A stretch of DNA of 64,000 bases from Miscanthus floridulus (GCF_019320115.1 NC_089587.1:104457158-104521157), one strand, 5' to 3'; counted from the stretch's first letter, positions 12,703 through 25,030 are shown. Translations and numbers: made by a program. Notes: generated from the sequence alone by a model not told the origin.

Positions 12703-13310
12703 TGTGGTGATGTAGTTGGAGAGCTTGTAGTAGCATCTTCATCAAGGCTTGAGCATGAACCATCATCACCATCAAGTGTGCATGGGGTAGCATCATCACT
12801 TGCAACACTTGTGGCATCATCATCAACCTTGTCAAGTGAACTTGTGGTAGATCGATCATCATCATCATCATCACTTGACCATGAGATGGAGCAATCTTGC
12901 ACAATCACCAAATTGTGGTTATGCTCAACACACTCATGTGCCTCCTTCTTTGGTTCATCCTCCTTCTTGAATTTACCATCATCCCATGTGGAGGAGTCAC
13001 CATAAAAGGCTTGGAGTGCTAGCCACATATCATGAGCACTCTCCAAGTCCCACACACGTCTAAAAATATCATCATGTATAGCACACGTTAGATAATAAAG
13101 AGCACGATGATCAAGTTGTAAGCAATCCTCTTGCGCTTGGGTGAGGTTATCCTTATCCAAGGCATCACGAGAAAAACCAACAACAATGATCCACCATGCC
13201 TTGGGACCCAATTCATGGAAATGATCAAGCATATGACGTTTCCACCGTGCATAGTGTGTGCCATCAAAAATGTGTGTGTCACAAACAACTTCTAGCCCAA
13301 AGTTCGCCAT
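12672..13310 (-). pseudogene. gag: Copia-1 gag, N-terminal part
   Basis: The natural start is the ATG at 13310, about 35 bases inside the primer-binding site. The frame stays open upstream to 13370 only because it reads through the primer site. Residues 1-100 contain FDGTHYARWKRHM, a tryptophan-rich stretch (KAWWIIVVGF) and a helix-rich segment ending in AHDMWLALQAFYGD, which is the pattern of Copia Gag N-terminal domains (UBN2/DUF4219 type). The rest is strongly acidic and Ser-rich (SWSSDDDDDD; SSLDKVDDDAT), unusual for an RNA-packaging protein. The frame closes after SKVTPR, where a frameshift separates it from the coiled-coil part. It is decayed, but only by small lesions. Confidence 0.8.
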
Positions 13311-13345
13311 CCTCTCGGGTCGGTGAAGACCACAAATGAGACCGG

Positions 13346-13357
13346 GCTCCGATACCA
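13346..13357 (-). promoter_or_regulatory. Primer-binding site of Copia-1 (tRNA-iMet type)
   Basis: On the element strand the site reads TGGTATCGGAGC, two bases after the LTR end. It resembles the TGGTATCAGAGC complement of initiator tRNA-Met used by many plant Copia elements, with one substitution. It fixes the orientation of the element as minus. Confidence 0.85.
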
Positions 13358-14350
13358 CTTGTAGGGTCAAGATGGCGGACTAGAGGGGGGTGAATAGTCC
13401 TTTCTAAAATTAATCGCGTCGGCTAACCGAAACAAGTGCGGAATTAGAACTATCGGTCTAGCCAAGACTACACCCCTCTATCTATGTTCTCTAGCACCTT
13501 CCAAAGATACTAATTAAGCAACAAGGGAGCTCCTACACATGCTATTAAGCAAAAGCACAAAGCCACCTAATGCTCACTAATAATGCTCAATAACAAGGCA
13601 ACCAATACCAAATTAGAGAGCGCAATTACTTAGCTACACAAACTAAGCAATGCGACTAACAAGGTTACACAAACCAAATTAGCCACGCAAGGGAGCTACT
13701 TCTATGCTACACAAGCAAGAAGATAACTAGTAAGCTACACAAGCTAACTAATTACAAGAGCAACTACACAAGCACAATGCATATGAAAGTAATTACAAGC
13801 TTGTGTAATGAGGATGCAAACCAACGGGAAGAACAAGGTTGACACGGTGATTTTTCTCCCGAGGTTCACGTGTTTGCCAACACGCTACGTCCCCGTTGTG
13901 TCGATCGCTCACTTGGTGGTTCGACAGCTAATTGGCATCAACCGCCAAGCCCGCACGTCGGGCACCACAAGAACCTACCCCAAAAGTGAGGGTAGCTCAA
14001 TGACACGCTCAACTAGAGTTGCTCTTCGCGGCTCCCATGGGGCGAGCACAATGCCCCTCACAAAGCTCTTCTCTGGAGCACCGCACAAGCTTCTTGTGGG
14101 CTTCAACGGAGACCACCACCAAGCCGTCTAGGAGGTGGCAACCTCCAAGAGTAACAAGCACCACCGGCTTGCAGCTCGATCACCTAGTGCCACTCGATGC
14201 AACCTCACGATGCAATTGCACTAGAATCGCTCTCTCACACAATCGAATGATCACTATCAAGTATATGTGAGATGGAGGGCTCCCAAGCACTACTACACAA
14301 GCCACCAAGGCTCTAGTGTGCTCAACACTAGCCATGGCTGAAGGCCACTT

Positions 14351-14360
14351 CTATTTATAG
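14351..14360 (-). promoter_or_regulatory. TATA box in the Copia-1 5' LTR
   Basis: The element strand reads CTATAAATAG, followed by GC-poor sequence towards the primer site. The same box is preserved in both LTRs of Copia-2 (19839-19848 and 32155-32164) as TTATAAATAG. This supports a real U3 promoter that transcribes the minus strand. Confidence 0.7.
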
Positions 14361-14409
14361 CCCCAAGGGCTAAATTAGCCATTACCCTTTCACTAGGCAA
14401 CTATCGGGA

Positions 14410-14830
14410 CAACCGGACGCTCTGGTCGTGTTGACCGGACGCTGGACCTCAGCGTCCGATCGCCCGATGACAGCCACATGTTACCTGCGTTCAATGGCAT
14501 TCTTCTGATCTCAACGGTCATCTTCTGACCAGACGCAGCAGCTTCAACTGACAGGACGTTGGACCCTCAGCGTCTGGTCGTTTACAGTAAGGTACCGACC
14601 CCGACCGGACGCGTCTAGTCGGTCGTGATCGGACGCAGCCCCAATGTCCGGTCACTCTCCAGTTTCTCTGCTCAGCCTACATCATCATACGTCAGCCTGA
14701 CCAAATGCATACATCCAGCGTCCGGTCACTTCTAGAGCCAGCGTCCGGTCGATTGACCGACGCTACACGCTGCCTGCCACCACTGACCGGACGCTGCAAC
14801 CCAGCGTCCGGTCACTGCGTGACCAGAGTT
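14410..14830. repeat. Clustered inverted GACCGGACGC / GCGTCCGGTC motifs in U3
   Basis: About a dozen copies of the decamer in both orientations, exact or with one or two changes, lie just upstream of the TATA box on the element strand. The best pair forms a 13-bp perfect stem at 14784-14796 and 14802-14814 with a 5-base loop. Equivalent, more decayed clusters lie at 2960-3210 plus 6787-7000 in the 3' LTR and at about 19880-20420 and 32210-32720 in Copia-2. The placement suggests an enhancer-like array. Confidence 0.7.
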
Positions 14831-16125
14831 CGATCCACACTGTGGGACCCTATCTTTTATGTATAGGGCGCCGGTGGAGTTCCTAACCCTTCTCACCTCC
14901 GTTCCATCGTCGAGTTGATCCACATCAACTCCAACTTCATCTCCTTTGGAAATGTGCCAACACCACTAAGTGTACACCACCATGTGTATGTGTGTTAGCA
15001 TTTTCACAAACATTTTTCCAAAGGATTAGCCACTCAACTTGCCACGCCACTCAATCCTAGTAACGATGCAAAGTTAGATCACTCGAGTGGCACTAGATGA
15101 CCGATATGCAAATAAGTTTGCCCCTCTTGATAGTATGGCCATCTATCCTAAACCCGTCATAAACTTCTCTACACACCCATGACCGGTGAAATGAAATGCC
15201 CTAGGTTATACCTTTGCCTTGCGCATTCCATTCTATCTCCTCCAATGTCGATGCAACACATGCACCAACATGATCAACAATGATATGATCCACTTCATAT
15301 CATCATGTGATCATATTGGTTCATCGATCTTGACATCACTTGCTTTTCACCGTTGCCTTCGTCCATCGATGCCAAGTCTTGCTCAAGCTTCACCGCCACG
15401 CGGTCCATCGCTCCAAAGCCTCCGACTTTCCCTTCACGCTTGCAACCGATCCATCAAGCCAAGTCTTGTCTTGATCTTCTCCACCTTGATCACATGACTC
15501 AATGTCATGTCTCATATGCAATGAGCTCCATCATCATCATATGTGTGAGCTTTACAACATCTCCAAGCCATTTTCACCTTCATGGCATATGTTGCTCACA
15601 CATATGTACATGTGGACTAATCACCTGTGTATCTCACATAAACACAATTAGTCCACCTAGGTTGTCACTCAATTACCAAAACCACACAAGGACCTTTCAG
15701 GGGCCAACTGGGAACGACCGACCAGGACGTCTGCTCAATGTGGGCCCAGGGAGCAGGCGGAGCAAATTAAGTAAGACGCTCAAGTCAACCGCAATACCGA
15801 GGACCATACCATGTCATGCCCTGCGCACCTGCAGGGCGGTGCCGCTAGGCCATGTCAGACGGACACTGTATAGCCTTCCAGACACGTCAGAACACAAATA
15901 GTATTGTGGGCGCCGTCGTTTGCCGTCCCTGGCGAATACTGTGCAGCCTGCCAGGTCATGAACAGTAAGGTGGTCGAACACTGTGTAGCCTGTCAGATAC
16001 AGCAGGTCATGAACAGTAGGGTGGCGATGGCGTGCCGTATCCGACGGTGTGGGCAACAAGACTAGGTAGCACACGTACACATTGTCTCTCTTTCCGTGTT
16101 TAACTTGTAAGGTCATCCCCTTCAC

Positions 16126-16135
16126 CTATAAAAGG
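16126..16135 (+). promoter_or_regulatory. TATA box in the Gypsy solo LTR
   Basis: CTATAAAAGG lies about 430 bp before the LTR end, at the same place as in the Gypsy-E LTR (43034-43043). It is followed in both by a GCGYTCTCTCC-type sequence. Confidence 0.65.
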
Positions 16136-16622
16136 GAATGCGTTCTCTCCTAAAAGGACGACAGCTAAATGGCTCAACAGATCTAGAAGGAGCAAAACAA
16201 CTCAACAACTTTAGATCTCGATAGCTACACAATCTACACGCTCTCAACAGCTGATAAGTTCGGACACACAGAGCATACGCTCCAATACTTAGCGCACGTT
16301 TGAGCACCCGTCACTCTCTTCCACTCGGTTCAGAGTCTGATCGGGCCTCTAACACCCTCTTCCTATTTATTACTCGTTTGTAACCCCACAACAAACTTCG
16401 AGCACCTGGGCTCAGAAATAAAGTCACCGACAGACTGAAACTGAATGTAGGGCATGTTGCTCAAACCAGTATAAATCCTGTGTTATCGCATGCTAGGCCA
16501 CATCCGATCACAGCGCACAACAAAACTATAAATATTTACTTATTGACCACATTTCGCACCGACATTTATATCACTTGAAGTCTTATAATCCCATAATCCA
16601 TTACTCCGTACTCCTACGCAAT

Positions 16623-16870
16623 ACTCCCTCTGTCTCTAAATATCTGTTGTTTTCGCTCCCCGTGAAATATCTTTAACAATATATATTAAAAAATATTAAT
16701 ATTTATGGTATATAATTAGTATTGTTGGAAAAATCTTTAAATCTAGTTTTTATTAAATTCATTTGAAATACAAATGTTGCACGTATTTTTTTATAAATCA
16801 AGTTAAAATTACGACAACCATAACAACAGTTATTTAGGGACCTAGGAGCAGATAATCCAGACGGAGGGAG
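16623..16870. mobile_element. Stowaway-like MITE, decayed
   Basis: The left end CTCCCTCTGTCTCTAAATA and the right end TATTTAGGGAC...GACGGAGGGAG are imperfect inverted repeats of the widespread CTCCCTCCGT...ACGGAGGGAG type. The interior is AT-rich and noncoding. TA flanks are not clear on the right. Confidence 0.5.
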
Positions 16871-17510
16871 ATCTTTCTCGTTGTTGCTGGCTTGCTGCTG
16901 CAGGAGCAGCAGTTTGATTCTTTTGGAGAGATGCAGACGAGGACTGGGCTGACTCTGGTCTGCAGAAAGGTGGCATGGCATGCGCTGCATTCTCTTGTTT
17001 CAACTTCAGCTGCAGCTGCAGCGCTGTGCAAGTGGCGACGTGAGCGCTACTCCTACACTGCTACTCCACCAGTACACCTCCACGCCTAGCTTCCGCTTTG
17101 CTTGCTTGCTGTCGACCTGTCGTTGCCAGGTTGTCTGGCCAAGCCAAGCTGCCACAAATTGCTGTAGCAGAGGCTGAATCATAACAGCGGATGCAAACAC
17201 GCAACAACAAAAGAGCAGAGCTGGGGTTCATTTCCCTGCCAGATTGCTGAGCACTCCTGTCGATCGAGTTGCTACCAAAATAAAGTAAGCGCATGTCTCG
17301 TTTTCTAAGGAGTTAAATATATAAAAAATACTGATATTCATGATGTGTGGTAAAAATTTTACAATAATAACAGAATATTATATTAGGAGATACAAAATTG
17401 ATAAGTTTTACTACAAATCTAATTAAATTTAAAAAAGTTTCTGCAATCATATTACTCACCGGTCTCCTTGAGCTTGAGCCAACCAAACTGTAGCGATCTG
17501 TATTGCTACA

Positions 17511-17536
17511 ACTTGAGCTCGAGCTCGAGCTCGATC
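17511..17536. repeat. GAGCTC simple repeat
   Basis: Four consecutive GAGCTC units, making a self-complementary run. No function inferred. Confidence 0.8.
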
Positions 17537-17764
17537 AAATCAAACCATCTCTTCCCTGTCTAGAAAAAGAATAAAAATCAAGCTTTGAGTCAAACAAGTT
17601 TAAATTTAATCAAATATATAAAAACTACTAACTAATAAGTATCATTAGATTAAACCATGAAATATATTTTCATAATAAAACTATCTAAAGATATAAATGT
17701 GGATACTATTTTCTATATACCTAATCAGATATAGGATTATTTGACTTCTCAGAGACGAGATTTC

Positions 17765-18051
17765 CAGAGACGGAACCAGGGGCCAGTGGGGGCCGTGCCC
17801 CCCTCCAAAAAAAAAAAAAACAGTGAATTTTTTTAATACCCTTATTAATAATACAATACAAAGCATATTTAGCTCATTTTAACATGTATTTTATCATAAT
17901 GTTGTGATTTTTTTGTTATGAACACTAATTACATATGTAGAAGCATAGAAAAATATGTTGAAATGTACACTTATGTACATATTTATCACACATACGATGT
18001 GTCATTATGTTTGTCCGGCCCCCTAAATCAAAGTTGTTGGTTCCGCCTCTG
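17765..18051. mobile_element. hAT-type MITE with 8-bp target duplication
   Basis: The 287-bp element starts CAGAGACGGAACCA and ends TGGTTCCGCCTCTG, near-perfect 14-bp inverted repeats. It is flanked by identical 8-bp GAGATTTC at 17757-17764 and 18052-18059, the hAT signature. Near the left end is a run of C and A (CCCCCCTCC then poly-A). It is noncoding. Confidence 0.85.
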
Positions 18052-18770
18052 GAGATTTCCGTTCTTTTTGGACAGAGAGTATATTATCTTATTATTATGA
18101 CATTTATAAATAAAAACACCATATATATTAACATCTATATTATGAAATAAATACATTATCAAAATATATTTTATGGTGTATCTAATGAATTTTAATTTGA
18201 TATTGTAGATGTTTGTGATTTTTTTTCTATGAGCTTGGTCTATGGTGGAGAAGTTTGATTTACAACAAATTTAAAAAGCTTTATAATTGGAACCAAGAGA
18301 GTGCAAATGAACAGTGTCACAAGGTGGAGCTACATAGTGCAGAACTCTTTAGCGCTTGATGAGGGACATATTGAAGAACCCTAATGCTAGGAAGCTGGCG
18401 TCTGGACGGCCAGATGCACCGTCGGTGGACCACGCGACGCTAGCCCAAGACTTCCCGCTCCTTCATTTCTAGATAAAAAATCAGCTCGTCGTCCACGTGA
18501 TTGTTCCTATCCACTCACTTGCTCCTATTTGCTCGCATGCTGCCTCAAGCGCTCGGCCGTTGGCCCAGCCAGGCGCGGCGCGCAATCGTCTGCGAGGCGC
18601 AGCACTCGGGCATTGACCCTACCAGGCCAAGCCCATCCCCCGCAGTGCATCCGTCCCCCGCCGTGCAAAGCCCATCCTCTGCCACGCCTAGGGTGCGCTG
18701 GCCCAGGCCACGGAGCAGGTGCTCGCCCAGGTGTGCTCGCGCGCCTCGCGCTGGTGCTCACCCAGGCCGT

Positions 18771-21363
18771 TGTAGGGTCGAGATGGTGGACTAGAGGGGG
18801 GTGAATAGTCCTTTCTAAAATTAATCATGTCAACTAACCGTAACAAAAGCGGAATTAAAACTAACGGTCTGCCAAGACTACACCCTTCAATCTAAATTAT
18901 CAAGCACCTTGAAAAGATCCTAAACAAGCAACTAAGGTGCCGGGCTAGCTAGAGCTCACCTAATCAAGTCTAGGGTCACACAAACCTATGCCACTAGTAC
19001 TTCAAGCACGGGGGAGCTCCTACACAACTAGTAAGCAAAAGGACAAAGCTCCTAAACTCACTAGCAATGCTCAATAACAAGGCAACTAATGTCAAATTAG
19101 AGAGCGCAAATTACTTAGCTACACAAACTAAGCAATGCGGCTAACAAGATTACTCAAACTAAATTAGTCATGCAAGGGAGCTACTTCTATGCTACACAAG
19201 CAAGAAGGTAACTAGCAAGCTACACAAGCTAACTAATTACAAGAGAAACTACACAAGCACAATGTATAAAAAGTAAAGACAAGCTTGTGTACGGGGAATG
19301 CAAACCAACGGGAAGAACAAAGGTGATTTTTCTCCCGAGGTTCATGTGTTTGCCAACACGCTAGTCCCCGTTGTGTCGATCGCTGACTTGGTGGTTCGGC
19401 GGCTAATTGGCATCACCCGCCAAGCCCACACGTTGGGCACCGCAAGAACCTACCCACAAGTGAGGGTAGCTCAATGACACGCTCTACTAGAGTTGCTCTT
19501 CGCGATACCCACGGGGCGAGCACAATACCCCTCACAATCCTTCTCCGGAGCACCGCACAATCTTCTTGCGTGCTTCGACGGAGCCACAAGCCACCAAGCC
19601 GTCTAGGAGGTGGCAACCTTTAAGAGTAACAAGCACCACAGGCTTGCAACTCGATCACCTAGTGTTACTCGATGTAACCTCATGATGCAATCGCACTAGA
19701 ATCGCACTCACACTCAATCGTATGAACACTATCAAGCGTATGTGAGTTAGAGGGCTTCCAAGCACTCCCCAAGCACACCTACACAAGGCACCAAGGCTAA
19801 AGGGTGCTCAGCCAATAGCCCAAGGCTGGCCAATGGCTCTATTTATAACCCCACAAACAAATAGAGCCGTTACCCCTTTACTGTGTTGAAAATGTGCTGA
19901 CCGAATGCGCCTTTACTACTGACCGAACGCGCATGTCACCAGTGTCCGGTCACACCAAGGCTGCCACGCGTCCCTACGTTTGAAACTAGCCATTGCCGCC
20001 AATGGCTAACTCGTCCGCATGCTCTGTTAGTCACTTGACTGGACTCACTCTTCGGATGACCGGACTCACCATGAGCCAGCATCCGGTCAAGTCCAGAGAC
20101 GATCTAGAGACGTCAAAACGCGACCGAACACGCCCGATCAGACATGACCAGACTCGCCCCGGAGTCATGTCCTTTTCTGGTGAAAACCCAAGCGACACCA
20201 AGACATGACTGGACGCTATGAACAGTGTTTCGACAAAGTCCGGTCGAGGAACACCTCCAGAGTCCGATAGCCATGCTGAGCCACGCATCCTCTAGAACAC
20301 ATGACTGGACGCTGAGGCCATCGACCTGACGCGCCCCTGCATAGAGTCCGATCGCCTCTAGCTACTACTCCAACTTTGTTCATCAATGACCGGACGCGGT
20401 GGCCAGTGCATTCGGTCACTCTCTCTCACACACAAAATCTCAACAAGAAATTCTTGCTAAGAAAGGAGAATTGTCGGTTGAGCTCAATTCTCTCTCACTG
20501 ACACCTTGCTGACACGCATGCAAGCATGTACCCTTCCACTATTCATCAACAAGAAATTCTTGCTTAGCAAAGGGAATTGCTGGCTGAGCTGGACCTCCTC
20601 TATTTTCACCCTGAACTCCTCCAAATTGATCCAAATCAAATCCAACAACTTCTCCTCTGCAAATGTGCCAACACCACCAAGTGTCCACCACCATGTGAAT
20701 GTGTGTTAGCTTTTTACAAACATTTTAAAGGAGTTAATCACTCAATTCACCATGCCACTCGATCCTAACACATATTCAAAGTTAGATCACTCGAGTGGCA
20801 CTAGATGACCGATGTGCAAATAAGTTTACTCCTCTTGATAGTACGGCCATCTATCCTAAACCCGGTCCTGCACTTCTCTACACAACCTTTGATCGGTGAA
20901 ATGAAATGCCCTAGGTTATACCTTTGCCTTGCACATTCCATTCCATCTCCTCCATTGTCAACACATGCACCAACCAATCACCAAATAATATGACCCACTT
21001 CATATCATCACGTGACCGTATCGGTTCATCGATCTTGACCTCACTTGCTCTTCATCGTTGCTTCGGTCCATCGGCACCAAGTCATCACTCAACTTGCCCT
21101 TCACACTTGCAACCGGTCCATCAAGCCAAGCCTCATCTTGATCTTCTCCACCTTGGTCACATGACTCCATGTCATGTCTCATATGCAATGCGCTCCTTCA
21201 TCATATGTGTGAGCTTTGCACCAAGTTCAAGCCATCTAACCTCAATGGCATGTATTGCTCACACACATGTACATGTGGACTAATCACATGTGATCTCACT
21301 CAAACACATATTAGTCCACCTAAGGTTGTTACTCAATTACCAAAATAAAACAAGGACCTTTTA
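18771..21363 (-). repeat. 3' LTR of Copia-2
   Basis: 2593 bp from TGTAGGG (18771) to ...GACCTTTTA (21363). The terminal TGAAAGG has become TAAAAGG on the element strand. It carries TATA at 19839-19848, degraded GACCGGACGC-type motifs at about 19880-20420, and a local duplication of CAACAAGAAATTCTTGCT near 20440 and 20547. Both features recur in the 5' LTR. Confidence 0.85.
19839..19848 (-). promoter_or_regulatory. TATA box in the Copia-2 3' LTR
   Basis: TTATAAATAG on the element strand, at the same relative place as the box in Copia-1. The matching box of the 5' LTR is at 32155-32164. Confidence 0.65.
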
Positions 21364-24300
21364 ATCTCCTCCTTTTTGGTAATTGATGACAACTCTATAA
21401 AGATATGGAAATTAAGCTCTTTTAGATTCATGTTGCTTGCCCAAGCAATTTTATGATGTGTAAATGATTTTGGACAGGTACCACAAACCCTAATTGATAG
21501 TATTAGCTCCCCCTACATATGTGCTAGAGTGTTTGGTTTGAAGTTCGCACATATGCATAGATTGGAATTATGGGAGAGTAATTACTACCAAATGATGCTA
21601 AGTTGTATAGAATAAACCTTTGAAGCATGATGCCAATTGGAGTTGCACTTTTAACACCATCCTTAGCACCATGAGTAGCTAGACAACATAAACACTAGAG
21701 ACCCCATGAGATCAATATTATAAACAAGGTTCTAGTACCACGTGTAGAAATACAAGTCTAGCTACCATTTTATGCATGCTAGTTATCAAATCATCATTCA
21801 AGTTCTACAACTAGCATACAACACATAAGCATGCATATCAAATTTAAAAACATGCAATGCAAGCAAGCATATGAATATGCACATATTAAATGCAATCAAA
21901 CAAGTTCATGAGCTTGCTCCCCCTACTTGTATGCTTCTCTTGTCCATGAATTTTGATCCCCTCACATTCTTCAATGTTGCTCTCTCTTTGTCCATGTCCA
22001 TGTCCAACTTCTACTTCTTCATCTCAATCTCTCCCTCAAGCTTTTATATCTTTGTACAATCTCTCCCCCTTTGTCATCAATTTCCATAAAAGATGTGCTT
22101 CTCATTGATGCAAAGGCTTGCATTGGGTAGATGGTTGAGGCTTGAATCTTGCATTTTTATGGATATTTCCAAATATTGGAATGACACTACATGTATGGCT
22201 CTTGAGATACCACATATAGGATCTTTGATCTTGATACCAATTGGTGGGGCACCTCCCCCTATGTCATAGCATGGGTCATTCACTTGATAAACTTGAGCTC
22301 TTGTAGGTGAGTGATGCAATCTTCATTTGATGATCACTTAGGGTTGAGGATCACTTGTGGAACCACCATCTTGTATAGTTAATACCACATGTAGAAATGT
22401 GATACTATTTGAAAGAATTTGCTACCATGGAACCGTTGGATTTGTCAATTTTGACCATTTCTTGAACATTTGCTATCTTCATGAGTGCCACTTGTAAGAT
22501 ATCACTTGTAAGTTGATCTAGACACCACTTGTAAATACTTCTTGAAGAATTATTTGAGTCTAGATACCACTTGAAACAACTAAACTAGATATCCATTTGC
22601 ATTGTTGTCTTGTGCTTGTACTCTTGTCATTGTCATGTGCTTGTACTCTTGTCATTGTCATGAGCATCTAGTATGATTTGAACTAAATTGATTTGCCTAA
22701 GTTTCCAAGTCCGGTTTGACCCCTCTCTAAGCTTCTTCACACACATTAAGCGGTTATCTTATCAAGGTTGTACTTGTCACTTGTTGGCAATCCAAATTTA
22801 AATAAAGTACTTGGGTTCACTAGCTCATGAACAAACTCATACTCATACCACTAGATCAATTAACCGTTCAAGCAATAGTGGTATGTTATGAATTTAAACG
22901 TCTCATTTGTTATGCATGATCCTAATAAGCATGTACTGTATGCACTTAACCACATACTAGTAAGGGATGAAAATGATCATGCATATTACAATGATACCTT
23001 TGCTATCTTGGAGTAGAGGATAGTCACATAGATTCAAATTTATTACTCCAATAGCAATATGAAGTCCAATTATAAGTTTGGTGAAGACCAATCATCAATA
23101 GAGAAGTTCATTCTTCACCCATATGATATGAAAGCCACTAATGATCAAGTGAACTTTCTTGTTGTGGTTGGCTTACTTTTTCATTTCATCTTTGCTTGCA
23201 TGTGAGCATCAATGTGAGAATACCACTTGAAATATCATGACTAGCTCTCTTTTGGGTGTTGCTTGCTTTTCTTGATCAATCATTTTGATTGCTTCTACTA
23301 AGCATCTCAAATGTCCCTTGGATCACCACTTCCATTTTAGCCTTCCAAGCACCACACTTGGTTTACCTACAAAAGGTGGCACGCTCCTACACTAGGAAGA
23401 AGTGACATCTCTCCAAAGAACCATTCTTGATACTCACTTGAAATGACTTTGTTTGATTGATCCATGGACCTAACTTGATGAATATCCTTGAATCCTTCTT
23501 TAAGTCCTTTTCTTTCTACTTATTTAAGTCCTTTTCTTTCTACCAAATGATCTTCAATAGTCACTAGAACTCAAACCTCATCTTCATCTTGAGTTTGATC
23601 TTGATCTTCTAATTTGAGTACTAAATGTGTGTCACATACACTCCACAATCAAATGACCTTGTACTCATTACTTATCATGTTTCTAGATCAATTCAAAACC
23701 AAACTTAGGTACCTCAACCACTTATAAACATGTTTTTAATTTGAGGACCTTTCAATTAAAGTGACTCTAGATCAATCCAACATTTGTCACTTTTCTGACA
23801 GATTCTGTACCCTTCAAAGATAAATCCATAACTACCAATGTACAGATCCAAATACCATGAAATTTGGTGGAGATGTGCTTCACTAAGTCATCTAGCAGAT
23901 GTAAAAATTTGAGCTTTATTTGACTTCTAGATTGCTACCGGATTTCAATTCTTCCACCACTGCTATATGCTGAAAACTAATGCACTATAGCTGACAAGAT
24001 CTACTCCAAAACTGAAGCATCTCCTATCCAATTCTCATAAAATTTGTATATCATCTTATATCATAAGTCTAGAGCATGCATGATAAATTTCAAGAGAATC
24101 CAAATAGATTTGATCACATAAACTCAGACTTGATCACAGCTAGCTCAGTTTTTCAATTATAGGATAGATTTCAACCAATTGAGCTATACTTCTTCAAATT
24201 GAATCAAACGTGAAATCAACTTGTTTGAATACTTTCAAAAGATATATATCCATTCAATCCACTTACTAAAAGTCATCTCATAAACTTATCCAACTCAAAT

Positions 24301-24656
24301 CAATCCAAACTTGATTACTAATTAATTTATCTATTCAATCATCTCATAGCAAGCAACATATGCATATATTTCCAATTCAACCAACTCATATGCACCCAAA
24401 TGAAATGATCAACAAGAGATATACATTGGTTCGCTCATGATCATCTAACTCAAATAATTGCAAACCATCAATTATTCCAATAAATCACCAATAACTTGAC
24501 ACAATGCACTTGTATGTTGATAGCACTTGGACTTCACTAACTTATCATGGCATTGGGGTAATGATTATTGCTTTTTAATACTTGGCTCAATCATATAATC
24601 AACAAATTGAATTTCACTTGAACCAAGTCTCCAATGCCAATGGTACCTATACACAA
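21364..24656 (-). other. Noncoding interior of Copia-2, starting with the polypurine tract
   Basis: The first bases read CCAAAAAGGAGGAGAT on the element strand, the polypurine tract. The remaining 3.3 kb aligns with 7895-11263 of Copia-1, including repeated CAAGTGGTAT-like words (for example near 22528, 22568 and 23220). No pol gene or other coding sequence was found. Confidence 0.7.
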
Positions 24657-25030
24657 TCATCCACTTTTTGATGGTACCCAAACTAATTTGGGTCCTCTCA
24701 AGTTAGGAGCAACATACTTAGGCATTGCCTTAGTATGAATAGCGGGATGTTTTGCAATAGCCACCAATGAGGTACCATTACCATCCTTCCTAAGTATAGA
24801 ATCATCATTAATTGAGATAAGCTTAGGAGTATTACCTAGGGGACATGAGTTGGCCATGTGTCCCCTTTCCCAGTATGAGTAGCACTTTCTTTTTAATTGA
24901 GCCTTCTCTTCCTTGATCAAGTGGTGCTTCTCATTGCCTTGCTTCTTCTTGTTTGCTTAAGCCTTCTTCTCAAGCTTGTTTAGACAACCTGAATCTAGGT
25001 GGCCCAATTCATCACAACTGTGGCATTTGA
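24657..25030 (-). pseudogene. gag: Copia-2 gag, C-terminal zinc-knuckle part
   Basis: It carries the third knuckle, CHSCDELGHLDSGC (about 24985-25026), then a stop and frame break, and the fourth, CYSYWERGHMANSCP (about 24845-24890), in the 87-residue open piece 24657-24920. The fourth again has Tyr for the second Cys, exactly as in Copia-1, so the change predates both copies. The end GPKLVWVPSKSG is shared with Copia-1 and marks the true C-terminus. No protease follows. A knuckle without a full Cys2-His-Cys set probably does not hold zinc normally. Confidence 0.75.

Larger units (their letters stand above)
1928..15699 (-). mobile_element. Copia-1: gag-only Maximus/SIRE-like element
   Basis: A complete minus-strand LTR element: 5' LTR at 13360-15699, primer-binding site at 13346-13357, decayed gag at 11264-13310, 3.3 kb of noncoding interior, polypurine tract at 7895, and 3' LTR at 1928-7894 split by a solo LTR. 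The LTR begins TGAAAGGTCCTTGTGTGG and ends CCCTACA (CCCTATA in the 3' copy). The flanks CGGGC (1923-1927) and GGGGC (15700-15704) match at four of five bases. No protease, integrase, reverse transcriptase or RNase H motif appears on either strand, so it is non-autonomous. A second copy lies at 18771-35250. The Copia/Maximus assignment rests on the LTR start, the tRNA-Met primer site and the Gag type. Confidence 0.85.
13360..15699 (-). repeat. 5' LTR of Copia-1
   Basis: 2340 bp, TGAAAGG...CCCTACA on the element strand, intact at both ends. It contains a TATA box at 14351-14360 and an upstream cluster of inverted GACCGGACGC motifs. Its 92-, 107- and 182-aa open frames run against the element's direction and recur as shorter or shifted frames in the other copies, so I treat them as chance frames. 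Confidence 0.9.
1641..16564 (+). mobile_element. Gypsy solo LTR split by Copia-1
   Basis: Two pieces, 1641-1927 and 15700-16564, together form one LTR of about 1.15 kb. It starts TGTCAGGTTTATAAACCC and ends TTTCGCACCGACA. It aligns end to end with the intact 1178-bp LTR of Gypsy-E at 42240-43417: same start, same TATA region, same final bases. The flanks CTTAT (1636-1640) and TTTAT (16565-16569) differ at one base and look like a 5-bp target duplication. There is no primer-binding site or coding region next to it, so it is a solo LTR left by recombination, later split by the Copia insertion. Confidence 0.8.
16565..18378. other. Intergenic block between the Gypsy solo LTR and the Mutator-like element
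   Basis: No gene recognised. The block holds a Stowaway-like MITE (16623-16870), a short GAGCTC simple repeat (17511-17536) and a hAT MITE (17765-18051). The stretch 16880-17290 has higher GC and many Gln/Leu-type triplets (GCTGCAG), but frames there are short and open on both strands. The rest is AT-rich. Confidence 0.55.

Noticed and set aside
16880..17290. Possible host exon with Gln/Leu/Ala-type codons
   Set aside because: Five short overlapping frames on both strands, no splice-consistent continuation and no motif.
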